Origin: Pseudomonas sp. B21-015
GTDB lineage: Bacteria; Pseudomonadota; Gammaproteobacteria; Pseudomonadales; Pseudomonadaceae
Direction: 5' to 3'
DNA: 64,000 bases
Assembly (NCBI RefSeq): GCF_024749285.1
Contig: NZ_CP087196.1
Coordinates: forward strand, 4,650,001-4,714,000
Part shown: piece by piece, positions 55,029 to 63,387 of the stretch
How the letters are laid out: every line of letters starts with the position of its first letter
Position numbering within the stretch: the stretch's first letter is position 1
Made by a program: the position numbers and the translations under genes
Notes under the pieces: generated by a model
What the model was told of the DNA's origin: nothing
Databases searched by the model: none
The model's input: only the letters and a program-made list of their open reading frames with translations

Positions 55029-55997
55029 TCAGCGGCGCTCGATCGGTTCGATCACTTGCAACGCGAGGTTGCCTTTGTGCGAGCCCATCTTGACCTTGAA
55101 GGCCGGCACGCCGTTGGCGCGCATGATCATTTCTTCCGGCATCTCGACCGGGATCACATCCCCCGGCTGCATGTGCAGGATGTCGCGCAGGCGCAACTGG
55201 CGACGGGCAACGGTGGCCCCGATCGGTACGTCGACGTCCAGCACATCCTGGCGCAAGGCGTTGATCCAGCGCTCGTCCTGATCGTCGAGGTCCGACTGGA
55301 AGCCGGCGTCGAGCATTTCGCGCACCGGCTCGATCATCGAGTACGGCATGGTGACGTGCAGGTCGCCGCCACCGCCATCGAGTTCGATGTGGAACGTTGA
55401 CACCACAATGGCTTCGCTCGGGCCGACGATGTTGGCCATGGCCGGGTTCACTTCCGAGTTGATGTACTCGAAGTTCACTTCCATGATCGCCTGCCAGGCC
55501 TCCTTCAAATCGACGAAGGCCTGCTCCAGCACCATGCGCACCACACGCAGTTCGGTGGGGGTGAATTCACGCCCTTCGATCTTCGCGTGACGGCCATCGC
55601 CGCCGAAGAAGTTGTCCACCAGCTTGAACACCAGTTTGGCGTCGAGGATGAACAGCGCGGTACCGCGCAGCGGTTTGATCTTGACCAGGTTGAGGCTGGT
55701 CGGCACGTACAGCGAGTGCACGTATTCGCCGAACTTCATCACCTGTACGCCACCGACGGCAACGTCCGCCGAGCGGCGCAGCATGTTGAACATGCTGATG
55801 CGGGTGTAGCGGGCGAAACGCTCGTTGATCATTTCCAGGGTCGGCATGCGTCCACGGACGATGCGATCCTGGCTGGTCAGGTCGTAGCTTTTGACGCTGC
55901 CGGGTTCGGCAGCGTTATCGGTCTGTACCAGACCATCGTCGACGCCATGCAACAGCGCATCGATCTCATCCTGGGACAGCAGGTCCTGCACGGCCAT
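55029..55997 (-). CDS. fliM: Flagellar switch protein FliM
   Basis: The C-ring switch protein that binds CheY-P. The 322-residue product starts with the CheY-binding helix region (DLLSQDEIDALLHGV), followed by the CheC-like middle domain (ERFARYTRISMFNMLRRSADVAVGGVQVMKF) and a C-terminal SpoA domain. The end RGNLALQVIEPIERR is typical. Located between fliL and fliN. Confidence 0.97.
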   Translation of the reverse strand: MAVQDLLSQDEIDALLHGVDDGLVQTDNAAEPGSVKSYDLTSQDRIVRGRMPTLEMINERFARYTRISMFNMLRRSADVAVGGVQVMKFGEYVHSLYVPTSLNLVKIKPLRGTALFILDAKLVFKLVDNFFGGDGRHAKIEGREFTPTELRVVRMVLEQAFVDLKEAWQAIMEVNFEYINSEVNPAMANIVGPSEAIVVSTFHIELDGGGGDLHVTMPYSMIEPVREMLDAGFQSDLDDQDERWINALRQDVLDVDVPIGATVARRQLRLRDILHMQPGDVIPVEMPEEMIMRANGVPAFKVKMGSHKGNLALQVIEPIERR

Positions 55998-56006
55998 GTC
56001 GTGTTC

Positions 56007-56507
56007 CTACTGCAGTACGAAATTAGTGAAAAGCAACTGTTCGATCACCACTTTGCCAAGCTCTTTCTGCGCCACTTCCTGGACGCTGGCCGTGGCCTTC
56101 TGACGCAACATCTCCTGACCGACCGGGGTCGCCAGCGTGGCGAAATCCTGACCGGAAAACAGCATGACCAGGTTATTGCGGATCACCGGCATGTGGACTT
56201 TGAGCGCCTCCAGATCAGCCTGATTGCGGCCCAGCATGGTGATGCTCACCTGCATGTAGCGCTGACGGCCGTTCTGGGTGTAGTTGGCCACGAAGGCCGG
56301 AGCCATGGGCTCGAAGATCGCCGGCTGCTTGCCGACCACAGCGGTTTCAGCCGCGGCGGCAGGCTTGCTCTGGGCGCTGTGCATGAAGTACCAGGTCGCC
56401 CCCACGGACAAGCCGATCGCCAACACCAAGGCCACGACGACCACAATGATCAGCTTGATTTTGCCTTTGGTTGCGGGGTCTTTTACTACTGCTTCGCTCT
56501 TCGCCAT
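56007..56507 (-). CDS. fliL: Flagellar basal-body protein FliL
   Basis: A stator-associated membrane protein of 166 residues with one N-terminal helix (about residues 18-42) and a periplasmic stomatin-like domain. It ends with the family tail LGKVVIEQLLFTNFVLQ. It is the first gene of the fliLMNOPQR-flhB operon, with a sigma54-type promoter about 50-65 bases upstream. Confidence 0.94.
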   Translation of the reverse strand: MAKSEAVVKDPATKGKIKLIIVVVVALVLAIGLSVGATWYFMHSAQSKPAAAAETAVVGKQPAIFEPMAPAFVANYTQNGRQRYMQVSITMLGRNQADLEALKVHMPVIRNNLVMLFSGQDFATLATPVGQEMLRQKATASVQEVAQKELGKVVIEQLLFTNFVLQ

Positions 56508-56557
56508 GCCAATAATCCGTCACTATTCGGGTTTTCACAGTCGCACGGCAAGGCAAG

Positions 56558-56573
56558 AGCAAGTGTTATGCCA
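56558..56573 (-). promoter_or_regulatory. Sigma54 promoter candidate of fliL
   Basis: The minus strand reads TGGCATAACACTTGCT, a close match to TGGCAC-N5-TTGCA, with GG and GC ten bases apart. It lies 51-66 bases before the fliL ATG. Confidence 0.7.
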
Positions 56574-56625
56574 GAAGTGTCGGGAGGGAGTGGAGGCAGA
56601 GGATCATCAGCCACCACAAAACAAA

Positions 56626-56715
56626 TGTGGGAGCGAGCCTGCTCGCGATAGCGGTGCAACAATCAACGCAAGTGTTGAATGTTACTGCCTCATCGCGAGC
56701 AGGCTCGCTCCCACA
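56626..56715. repeat. REP doublet between fliK and fliL
   Basis: Inverted TGTGGGAGCGAGCCTGCTCG units with about 45 bases between. It begins 53 bases upstream of the fliL promoter and ends 18 bases from the fliK stop codon, so it marks the end of the fliK transcript. Confidence 0.85.
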
Positions 56716-56733
56716 CAAGGGGTTGGCGTTTGA

Positions 56734-58101
56734 TCAGGCGTAATAATCGACCGCGCTGGAACCGATCACGCTGGTGGTGTTGGCGGCTACTTCAGCAACC
56801 GTCGCAGGAAGCTCTTCATCGACGGAATCGAGGCGACCGCCACTGGAATGGGTACGTCCACCCTGCCCTTGTTGAGCCTGTTCCTGACCCTGGCCTTGCC
56901 AGCCACGGGACTGATCGGAAACGTTGACGTCAACCTGGCCCATGCCCTGCTGCGCGAACATGTCACGCAGGCGATGCATTTGCCCGTCGAGTGCTTCGCG
57001 AACGCTTGGATGTGCGCTCATGAAGGTCACCTGGGTCTGCTGATCCGGAACCATGTTCACCCGAATATCGAGGCGTCCCAGCTCGGCCGGTTGTAGCTGG
57101 ATATCCGCCGCCTTGAGATTGGCGCTGGACAGGTACATGACCCGATTGACCACCTCTTCGGTCCAACCGCTCTGATGCATGGCGATCGGCTGGTTCACCG
57201 GCAATGCATTGGCCGTCTTCGGCGTTGCGGCCTGGGTCAACGCCGCCAGACGGTTGGCGAAGTCATCGACACGGGTATCGCTGCTGGCGGACTTGAGGTC
57301 CTTGAGACCATCATCGATCAGGCCACTGAAAGCCTTCTCGCCGCCCTGGCTGGTGCTGTCCTGATCGGTCTGCACATCAAGCATGCTCGCCATGCCCGCG
57401 GCAAAGTTTTGTGCCGAAGTCAGCTCGCCGTCGGCTTGAGCCGGGGTCGGAGCCGCTTTTGGCTGGGCCTGGCTGGCGGCCGAAACGTGCCCACTCTGTT
57501 CCATGGCCATGCGAACCGCTGGCAGTGCATCGAGAGGATCGGCTTCGGGATCGAAATCAGAATCGGCGGTGGCAACAGCCTGCGTCACTACTGAGGTAAC
57601 GGTGACTGCGACAGGTGCTTCAACTTGTGGCTGCACAGACGCCACAACCGGCGGGGCTTCCGGTACAGGAGCTGGCACCACCGGCTGTGCAACTTGCATC
57701 AACGCAGGATCGAGGGACGGATCGACAGGCGCGGTATCGGCCACCGACGTCGACGACTCAGCAGTATCCTGCGCGTCATCGCTGGCTGTCTTGTCGTCGG
57801 TCTGCGCCGGTTTATCGGCGGGCAAGGATTTGCCGCTATCGGCAACCGTCGGTTCCGGGGCGGCAGACTGGTCGTTGTTCACGTCCTTTTTGCTGGCGTT
57901 GTCCGTAGTTTTGTCGCGTACGGGCTTAGTCGATCCGTCCGCCACGACCGAGGGCTTGTTCTGGGCCTGATTGGCGTAGACCTGAGCGAAGCTGGACGCC
58001 TTGTCCCCGGGCTCAGCCGCCAGTGCCGGTGTATTGGCGGACACGGCTTGAGTCTTGGCCGCAGCGGCGGCCTGAAGAAGAATGTTGGGGGTAACGGGCA
58101 T
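56734..58101 (-). CDS. fliK: Flagellar hook-length control protein FliK
   Basis: The secreted ruler that sets hook length and triggers the FlhB switch. The 455-residue product has a long Ala/Pro/Asp-rich disordered region (residues 20-290) and the C-terminal FliK domain, with LQPAELGRLDIRVNMVPDQQTQVTF near residue 340. A glycine/glutamine-rich tail (QGQGQEQAQQGQGG) follows. It has its own sigma54-type promoter upstream (58152-58167). Confidence 0.92.
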   Translation of the reverse strand: MPVTPNILLQAAAAAKTQAVSANTPALAAEPGDKASSFAQVYANQAQNKPSVVADGSTKPVRDKTTDNASKKDVNNDQSAAPEPTVADSGKSLPADKPAQTDDKTASDDAQDTAESSTSVADTAPVDPSLDPALMQVAQPVVPAPVPEAPPVVASVQPQVEAPVAVTVTSVVTQAVATADSDFDPEADPLDALPAVRMAMEQSGHVSAASQAQPKAAPTPAQADGELTSAQNFAAGMASMLDVQTDQDSTSQGGEKAFSGLIDDGLKDLKSASSDTRVDDFANRLAALTQAATPKTANALPVNQPIAMHQSGWTEEVVNRVMYLSSANLKAADIQLQPAELGRLDIRVNMVPDQQTQVTFMSAHPSVREALDGQMHRLRDMFAQQGMGQVDVNVSDQSRGWQGQGQEQAQQGQGGRTHSSGGRLDSVDEELPATVAEVAANTTSVIGSSAVDYYA

Positions 58102-58151
58102 AAAACGGTCTCCGCTGCACTGGGGTCGTAGGTACAGTTGAGCAAGTTGAC

Positions 58152-58167
58152 TGCAAAGGTCGAGCCA
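58152..58167 (-). promoter_or_regulatory. Sigma54 promoter candidate of fliK
   Basis: The minus strand reads TGGCTCGACCTTTGCA, with GG and GC exactly ten bases apart, 51-66 bases upstream of the fliK start. This spacing to the gene equals that at fliL. Confidence 0.6.
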
Positions 58168-58206
58168 GCTTTGCTCGCTAGCCGCTAAAAGCGTCGGACG
58201 GTTGCG

Positions 58207-58554
58207 TTATTCAGCGAGGGAGCGCTGGCGCTCCGCTTCGTAGAGCGGGCGGATAATGGCGAATTCGCCGTCAATTTCTCCGACCAGCGCTTCAATACCT
58301 TCGAGGCTTTTTTGCTTGGCTCGCTGCTCCAGCTCATGACACAGCTCGGCCAGCCGGGTAGCGCCCATATTGCTGCTGCTGCCTTTGAAGCTGTGCGCAG
58401 CGGCGCCCAACTTCTCGGCATCGTCAGCTTTTCGCAGCAGGCTTAAGCGCTCTTCGGAATCAGCGAGAAAGGTATCGAGCAATTCTGGATACCCGTCCTC
58501 CATAACTTCCTGCAACGCGCTCAGCACGTCGCGATCCAGATGTGTGTCAGCCAC
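58207..58554 (-). CDS. hptB: Histidine phosphotransfer protein HptB
   Basis: A single HPt domain of 115 residues that passes phosphate to the receiver of HsbR. The phosphorylated histidine is His54 in AAAHSFKGSSSNMGATRLAEL. It starts with GTG at 58554. In P. aeruginosa HptB receives phosphate from several hybrid kinases and steers the switch between swarming and biofilm through HsbR and HsbA. The same three genes are consecutive here, read hsbA-hsbR-hptB. Confidence 0.9.
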   Translation of the reverse strand: MADTHLDRDVLSALQEVMEDGYPELLDTFLADSEERLSLLRKADDAEKLGAAAHSFKGSSSNMGATRLAELCHELEQRAKQKSLEGIEALVGEIDGEFAIIRPLYEAERQRSLAE

Positions 58555-58585
58555 TTGTTCACTCCTTGATCAAGAACGCCTGGGA

Positions 58586-60289
58586 TTATGCCAGAGCCTC
58601 CCAGAAAAACTCCACGCGAGCACTTCGACCATTATCGGACCAGCTCGCATTTTGACTCAACTGGCGGATCAAATTGATTCCGCGTCCCGACAGACGGACA
58701 TCATCGACGGGACGCGCCATTACCCGCGCCACATCGAAGCCCTTGCCGCTGTCTTCGACCCGGACCGTCAGGCAACCGCCCTCGCCTTTTGGCATCACCT
58801 GCAAATGCACCCGCACATAGCCGTCCCGCAATTCGTCCAGGCGTGTGTTGCGCTGCTGATAATAACGCGCAAACCCCGACGCATCGCGTTTCAGATTTGA
58901 ATCCAACCCCAGCACGCCGTGCTCCAGAGCGTTGGAATAAAGCTCTGCCAGCACACTGTAGAGTGTGCCACTCTGAGCCCGCAGGCCATGGACCTCAAGC
59001 AGCAGTTGCAACAGATACGGCAGTGGATTGAAGCGTTTGAGGGTGGCGGCGCGGAACTCGAAACTCACCGACCAGTCCAGCGGGGAGGACTGGCCGCTGT
59101 CGGAATACACGGGCGTCGGCGGGCTCAATTTCGCCACCTCCAGCAGGCGGACCTCGACCATGCTCACGTCATCCCGGGCCTCGCCGCGAAAGTCCCGCAG
59201 GGCCTGTTCGATTTCTTCGAACAGCGCATCAGGCTGACGATTGGCTGCAAACACCTGCTCCAATCGCTCTACGCCAAACAACTGTTCATTGGCATCGCAA
59301 GTATCGATCACCCCGTCAGACAGCAAGAACACCCGATCGCCGACGGCCATCGGGAACACCTCGGTGCGATCATCGAAGGCTTGCGGGCTCAGCACCCCCA
59401 GCGGCAAGTGCCGTGCCGTCAGCGCCATACGTTCGCCGCTGGCGGTGTTGTGCAAGTAACCGTCCGGCATCCCACCGTTCCAGACCTCCACCGAACCTCG
59501 CTGAAAGCTCAGGCACAGCAGGGCCGCACAGCAGAACATGTCCACCGGCAGGATGCGCTTGAGCTTGGCGTTCATTTCACGCAGGGTTTCGGACAAGCCA
59601 TAGCCCTTGGCCGTCATGCCGTAGAAGACTTCGGCCAACGGCATGGCGCCGACGGCAGCCGGCAAACCATGACCCGTAAAATCGCCGAGCAGCACGTGCA
59701 TGTCGCCGGCCGGGGTGAACGCAGCCAGCAACAGATCGCCGTTGAACAGCGCATAGGGTGATTGCAGGTAACGGATGTTCGGCGCACTCAGGCAACCGGA
59801 GTGGGCGACCTTGTCGAACACGGCTTTGGCGACGCGCTGTTCGTTGAGCAGGTAATCGTGATGCCTGGCGATCAGGTCTCGCTGCTCCAGCACCGTGGCC
59901 TGCAAACGCCGCAAGCGGTCCATCGCCTTGATCTTGGCGGCGAGGATCACCTGGTTGTAAGGCTTTGCCAGAAAGTCGTCGCCCCCGGCCTCCAGACAAC
60001 GGGCCAGGGCTTCGCTCTCGGTCAACGACGTCAGAAAGATGATCGGCACCAGGGTTTCGCCGGCCAGCGCCTTGATTTGCTGCGCAGCCTCGAAACCGTC
60101 CATCACCGGCATCATGGCGTCCATCAGCACCAGGTGCGGTCGTTGCCAACGGAATGCTTCGACCGCCTCGGCACCGTTGGCGGCCGTCAGCACTTCATGA
60201 CCCTGGCGCCGGACGATAGTCGACAGCAGCAAGCGATCGGCCGCGCTGTCTTCAGCGATGAGTACTGTCAGCGGCTCGAGCGGCTGCAT
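58586..60289 (-). CDS. hsbR: Response regulator HsbR (receiver, PP2C phosphatase, anti-sigma kinase)
   Basis: A 567-residue three-domain switch. Residues 1-125 are a receiver with Asp57 in LVLMDAMMPVMDG. A linker coiled coil leads to a PP2C-like SpoIIE phosphatase (GDFTGHGLPAAVGAMP, LLSDGVID, DDVSMVEVRL). The C-terminal domain is an HATPase/anti-sigma kinase (AELYSNALEHGVLGLD, VRVEDSGKGFDV). It should phosphorylate or dephosphorylate the STAS protein HsbA, depending on receiver state. The ATG at 60289 lies inside a coupled junction with hsbA; a TTG three codons upstream overlaps the hsbA stop. Confidence 0.93.
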   Translation of the reverse strand: MQPLEPLTVLIAEDSAADRLLLSTIVRRQGHEVLTAANGAEAVEAFRWQRPHLVLMDAMMPVMDGFEAAQQIKALAGETLVPIIFLTSLTESEALARCLEAGGDDFLAKPYNQVILAAKIKAMDRLRRLQATVLEQRDLIARHHDYLLNEQRVAKAVFDKVAHSGCLSAPNIRYLQSPYALFNGDLLLAAFTPAGDMHVLLGDFTGHGLPAAVGAMPLAEVFYGMTAKGYGLSETLREMNAKLKRILPVDMFCCAALLCLSFQRGSVEVWNGGMPDGYLHNTASGERMALTARHLPLGVLSPQAFDDRTEVFPMAVGDRVFLLSDGVIDTCDANEQLFGVERLEQVFAANRQPDALFEEIEQALRDFRGEARDDVSMVEVRLLEVAKLSPPTPVYSDSGQSSPLDWSVSFEFRAATLKRFNPLPYLLQLLLEVHGLRAQSGTLYSVLAELYSNALEHGVLGLDSNLKRDASGFARYYQQRNTRLDELRDGYVRVHLQVMPKGEGGCLTVRVEDSGKGFDVARVMARPVDDVRLSGRGINLIRQLSQNASWSDNGRSARVEFFWEALA

Positions 60290-60294
60290 GACGA

Positions 60295-60600
60295 TCAACT
60301 GATGTCGAACAACTTGTCGAAGTTGGAGATGGCGAGAATCTTCTTCACATCGGAACTGCTGTTGACGACGCGAATATCGGAACTGTCGCCACCGGCGTGA
60401 TCACGCAGCAAGAGCAACATGCCCAGAGCAGAGCTATCGAGATACGTGGCTTCCTTCAGGTCCACCACAATGGAATCGGGTTTCTTTTTGAGTTTTTCGT
60501 AGGACTCGCGAAACTCCTGATGTCGACCGAAATCGAATCGCCCCTTGATCGAGATCGTCAGCTTTTGCCCATCTGGAGATACTTCTGTAACGACTGACAT
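60295..60600 (-). CDS. hsbA: Anti-anti-sigma (STAS) protein HsbA
   Basis: A 101-residue STAS-domain protein with the phosphorylatable serine in ATYLDSSALGMLLLL (Ser56 or Ser57). In P. aeruginosa HsbA binds the anti-sigma factor FlgM when unphosphorylated, freeing FliA, and binds a diguanylate cyclase when phosphorylated. Together with hsbR and hptB it forms a module set between fliJ and fliK. Confidence 0.92.
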   Translation of the reverse strand: MSVVTEVSPDGQKLTISIKGRFDFGRHQEFRESYEKLKKKPDSIVVDLKEATYLDSSALGMLLLLRDHAGGDSSDIRVVNSSSDVKKILAISNFDKLFDIS

Positions 60601-60671
60601 TTCACGGCTTCCTTGTCATTGGCGAACGTACGTGTAGAAGGTTTAGCACCTGATGGGGGCAGGAGCAAGGT

Positions 60672-60756
60672 CAAAAGATCGCAGCCTTCGGCAGCTCCTA
60701 CATTGACCGTATGCAAACCCGATCCTGTTGGAGCTGCCGAAGGCTGCGATCTTTTA
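60672..60756. repeat. Inverted repeat between hsbA and fliJ
   Basis: CAAAAGATCGCAGCCTTCGG at the left and GAGCTGCCGAAGGCTGCGAT at the right enclose a short centre. It ends 11 bases from the fliJ stop codon and may end the fliF-J transcript. Confidence 0.85.
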
Positions 60757-60766
60757 AAACCGACAC

Positions 60767-61216
60767 TCAATACGGATCCTGTCGCGGCAACCGCTGGGAC
60801 AGTTCATCCAGCAGCTTCTGCTCACGCTTGTCTTCCAGTTGCCGTGCCTCATCCATGTAGCGCTGAACCAGCTTGCGCAAGCCTTCGACCCTGGCAAACG
60901 CCTGCTGCCAGGCTTCCCGGGCCTTGTTCAGGTTGTTTTGATGCCAGTTCAGGCTCTGGCGCTGCTGGTCGATGGCTGTGCCCAGTTGCGCGAGAAAGCC
61001 CTGATAACCCAGCAGCCACTGGCCCGAGACGCCACTGCTGCCGCGCACGATCCATTGCTCCTGGTATTCCAGGCGGAACTTTTCCAGGTCGGCCAGTTTG
61101 CTTTCCGCCAGACGAACCTGGCCCTGGAAGTGTCCCAGGCGCTGAACGGCGGTTTTCTCGGCCTTTTCAGCCATTTCCACCACGGGCGCCAGGCGTGCTG
61201 CGCGGCTCTGGGCCAT
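60767..61216 (-). CDS. fliJ: Flagellar export chaperone FliJ
   Basis: A 149-residue coiled-coil protein that activates the export ATPase. It is nearly all helical (RLAPVVEMAEKAEKTAVQRLGHFQGQVRLAESKL), with a basic C-terminus (RQLEDKREQKLLDELSQRLPR). It follows fliI after six bases in the fliG-H-I-J order. Confidence 0.93.
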   Translation of the reverse strand: MAQSRAARLAPVVEMAEKAEKTAVQRLGHFQGQVRLAESKLADLEKFRLEYQEQWIVRGSSGVSGQWLLGYQGFLAQLGTAIDQQRQSLNWHQNNLNKAREAWQQAFARVEGLRKLVQRYMDEARQLEDKREQKLLDELSQRLPRQDPY

Positions 61217-61222
61217 GGCCGG

Positions 61223-62581
61223 TTAGCCACCGGCCGCCGGGGCGAAGATCGACCCGAGGTGCGCTTCGCTTTCGCCCAGGCTGATGCTGTCGTTCAGCCC
61301 CTGACGCTGGTACTTGACCAACTGCGGTTGCAGCGAAATCGCCAGGTCGGTTTCCCGGTCACCGCCGGCCACGTAGGCACCGACGCTGATCAGGTCGCGA
61401 CTCTGCTGATAACGTGACCACAACTGCTTGAAATACTGTGCGCGGGCCATGTGCTCCGGCGTCACCACCGACGGCATGACCCGGCTGATAGACGCTTCGA
61501 TATCGATGGCCGGGTAATGCCCTTCCTCGGCCAGGCGCCGGGACAGCACGATGTGCCCGTCGAGCACACCCCGCGCCGAGTCGGCGATCGGGTCCTGCTG
61601 GTCGTCGCCTTCAGACAATACGGTGTAAAACGCCGTGATCGAACCGCCGCCCTTTTCGGCGTTACCGGCCCGCTCCACCAGTTTCGGCAACTTGGCGAAC
61701 ACCGACGGCGGATAGCCCTTGGTCGCTGGAGGTTCGCCGATAGCCAGGGCGATTTCCCGCTGGGCCTGGGCGAAACGGGTCAGGGAATCCATCAGCAACA
61801 GGACATTCTTGCCCTTATCACGAAAATATTCGGCGATTCGCGTGCAATACATGGCCGCGCGCAGACGCATCAGCGGCGCATCGTCCGCGGGTGAAGCCAC
61901 CACCACCGAACGCTTGAGCCCTTCTTCGCCAAGGATGTGCTCGATGAATTCTTTAACTTCTCGACCCCGCTCGCCGATCAGCCCGACCACGATAATGTCG
62001 GCCTCGGTGAAGCGGGTCATCATGCCCAGCAGCACACTCTTGCCCACGCCAGTACCGGCGAACAACCCGAGCCGTTGACCGCGACCGACCGTCAACAAAC
62101 CGTTGATGCAACGAATACCGACGTCCAGCGGCTGGCTGATCGGGTCACGCTTGAGCGGGTTGATGGTCGGGCCGTCCATCGGCACCCAGTCTTCAGCCTT
62201 CATCCCGCCCTTGCCATCCAGCGCACGACCGGCACCGTCGAGTACCCGCCCGAGCATGCTCATGCCCATCGGCAAACGACCGTTGTCCGCCAGGGGAACC
62301 ACGCGCGCCCCAGGGGCGATGCCGGCAACGCTGCCGACCGGCATCAGAAAAACTTTGCTGCCAGAGAAGCCCATGACCTCGGCTTCGACCTGCACCGGGT
62401 GATAGCTGTCATCGTTGATGACCATGCAGCGGCTGCCCATGGCGGCGCGCAAGCCTTCGGCTTCGAGGGTCAGGCCGACCATGCGCAGCAGGCGACCTTC
62501 AAGGATTGGCGCGCCAGCCAGCTCCGTGGCCTCGGCGTAGCTACCGAGGCGCTTGGCGAAGCTGGTGCGATCAAGGCGCAT
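61223..62581 (-). CDS. fliI: Flagellum-specific ATPase FliI
   Basis: The hexameric export ATPase related to F1 beta. The 452-residue product has the Walker [12 protein letters not shown] (residues 172-182), Walker [18 protein letters not shown], and the catalytic glutamate region [10 protein letters not shown]. The ATG at 62581 overlaps fliH by 11 bases; longer frames lie inside fliH. Confidence 0.97.
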   Translation of the reverse strand: MRLDRTSFAKRLGSYAEATELAGAPILEGRLLRMVGLTLEAEGLRAAMGSRCMVINDDSYHPVQVEAEVMGFSGSKVFLMPVGSVAGIAPGARVVPLADNGRLPMGMSMLGRVLDGAGRALDGKGGMKAEDWVPMDGPTINPLKRDPISQPLDVGIRCINGLLTVGRGQRLGLFAGTGVGKSVLLGMMTRFTEADIIVVGLIGERGREVKEFIEHILGEEGLKRSVVVASPADDAPLMRLRAAMYCTRIAEYFRDKGKNVLLLMDSLTRFAQAQREIALAIGEPPATKGYPPSVFAKLPKLVERAGNAEKGGGSITAFYTVLSEGDDQQDPIADSARGVLDGHIVLSRRLAEEGHYPAIDIEASISRVMPSVVTPEHMARAQYFKQLWSRYQQSRDLISVGAYVAGGDRETDLAISLQPQLVKYQRQGLNDSISLGESEAHLGSIFAPAAGG

Positions 62582-63380
62582 CGGGATCGTCCAGTTCTGG
62601 CTCGACCGGGGCAACCGCCGGCCTTTCGTCAGTCGGCAGCTCCAGGCTCAGGTCTGGCGCGGCCGGGTGCAGCGCCTGATCGTGCAATTGATCGAACAGC
62701 TTGGCCATGACCTGGGTCACACGGGTTTCGATGGTGGCGTCGATACGGCTGTGCTCCGTCTCGACCCGGCAACCGCCCGGCAACAGGGATTCGTCCTCGA
62801 CGATGCGCCAGGTTTCTTCATGGCGCTCGCGCAAGGCTTTGACCTGTGCGAAATCCTGCGGATTGACGTACAACCGCACGTTGCCTACGCCCAGCGGCAA
62901 GAGCTTGAGCGCTTCGCGCATGACGTGTTCGATCTGCGTCGAGTCGAAGGCCAGTTCGCGCTGAATCACTTGTTTGGTGATGTGCTGCACGAGGTCGACC
63001 AGCGACTTTTCGATCTGCATGTCCTGCTCGGCAATGGGCTCGAACAGGTTGACCATCAATTGTTCCAGGCCAGCGATCTTGGCCGCCAGGGCCACATCGG
63101 CTTCCTGACGGACCTTGAGCGTAGTGCTGTGGAAACCTTCTTTTTCACCGATGGCGAAGCCCTCGTTGTAGGCCTCCTGGCGAATGCTTTCGAGCTCTTC
63201 AAGGGTCAGTGGCTGGACTTCTTCCAGCGGCACTTCTTCCATTTCCGGCGGTTCGGGTTCCGGCTCCGGCTCGGGTTCCGGCACGAACGGGTCGAAGCTG
63301 GGCAACGACCAGACGTCAAAACCACTGACGTCCTTGGCACGGATCAGGTCGGTATTGGACTCATCATGTTTGGACGACAT
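62571..63380 (-). CDS. fliH: Flagellar export regulator FliH
   Basis: The stalk protein that ties FliI to FliN in the C-ring, 269 residues. It has an acidic Pro-Glu repeat ([11 protein letters not shown], residues about 35-46), then the GxxxG-type helix region ([17 protein letters not shown]) and a conserved C-terminal domain ([16 protein letters not shown]). It follows fliG after seven bases. Confidence 0.94.
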   Translation of the reverse strand: MSSKHDESNTDLIRAKDVSGFDVWSLPSFDPFVPEPEPEPEPEPPEMEEVPLEEVQPLTLEELESIRQEAYNEGFAIGEKEGFHSTTLKVRQEADVALAAKIAGLEQLMVNLFEPIAEQDMQIEKSLVDLVQHITKQVIQRELAFDSTQIEHVMREALKLLPLGVGNVRLYVNPQDFAQVKALRERHEETWRIVEDESLLPGGCRVETEHSRIDATIETRVTQVMAKLFDQLHDQALHPAAPDLSLELPTDERPAVAPVEPELDDPDAP

Positions 63381-63387
63381 AGTGACC

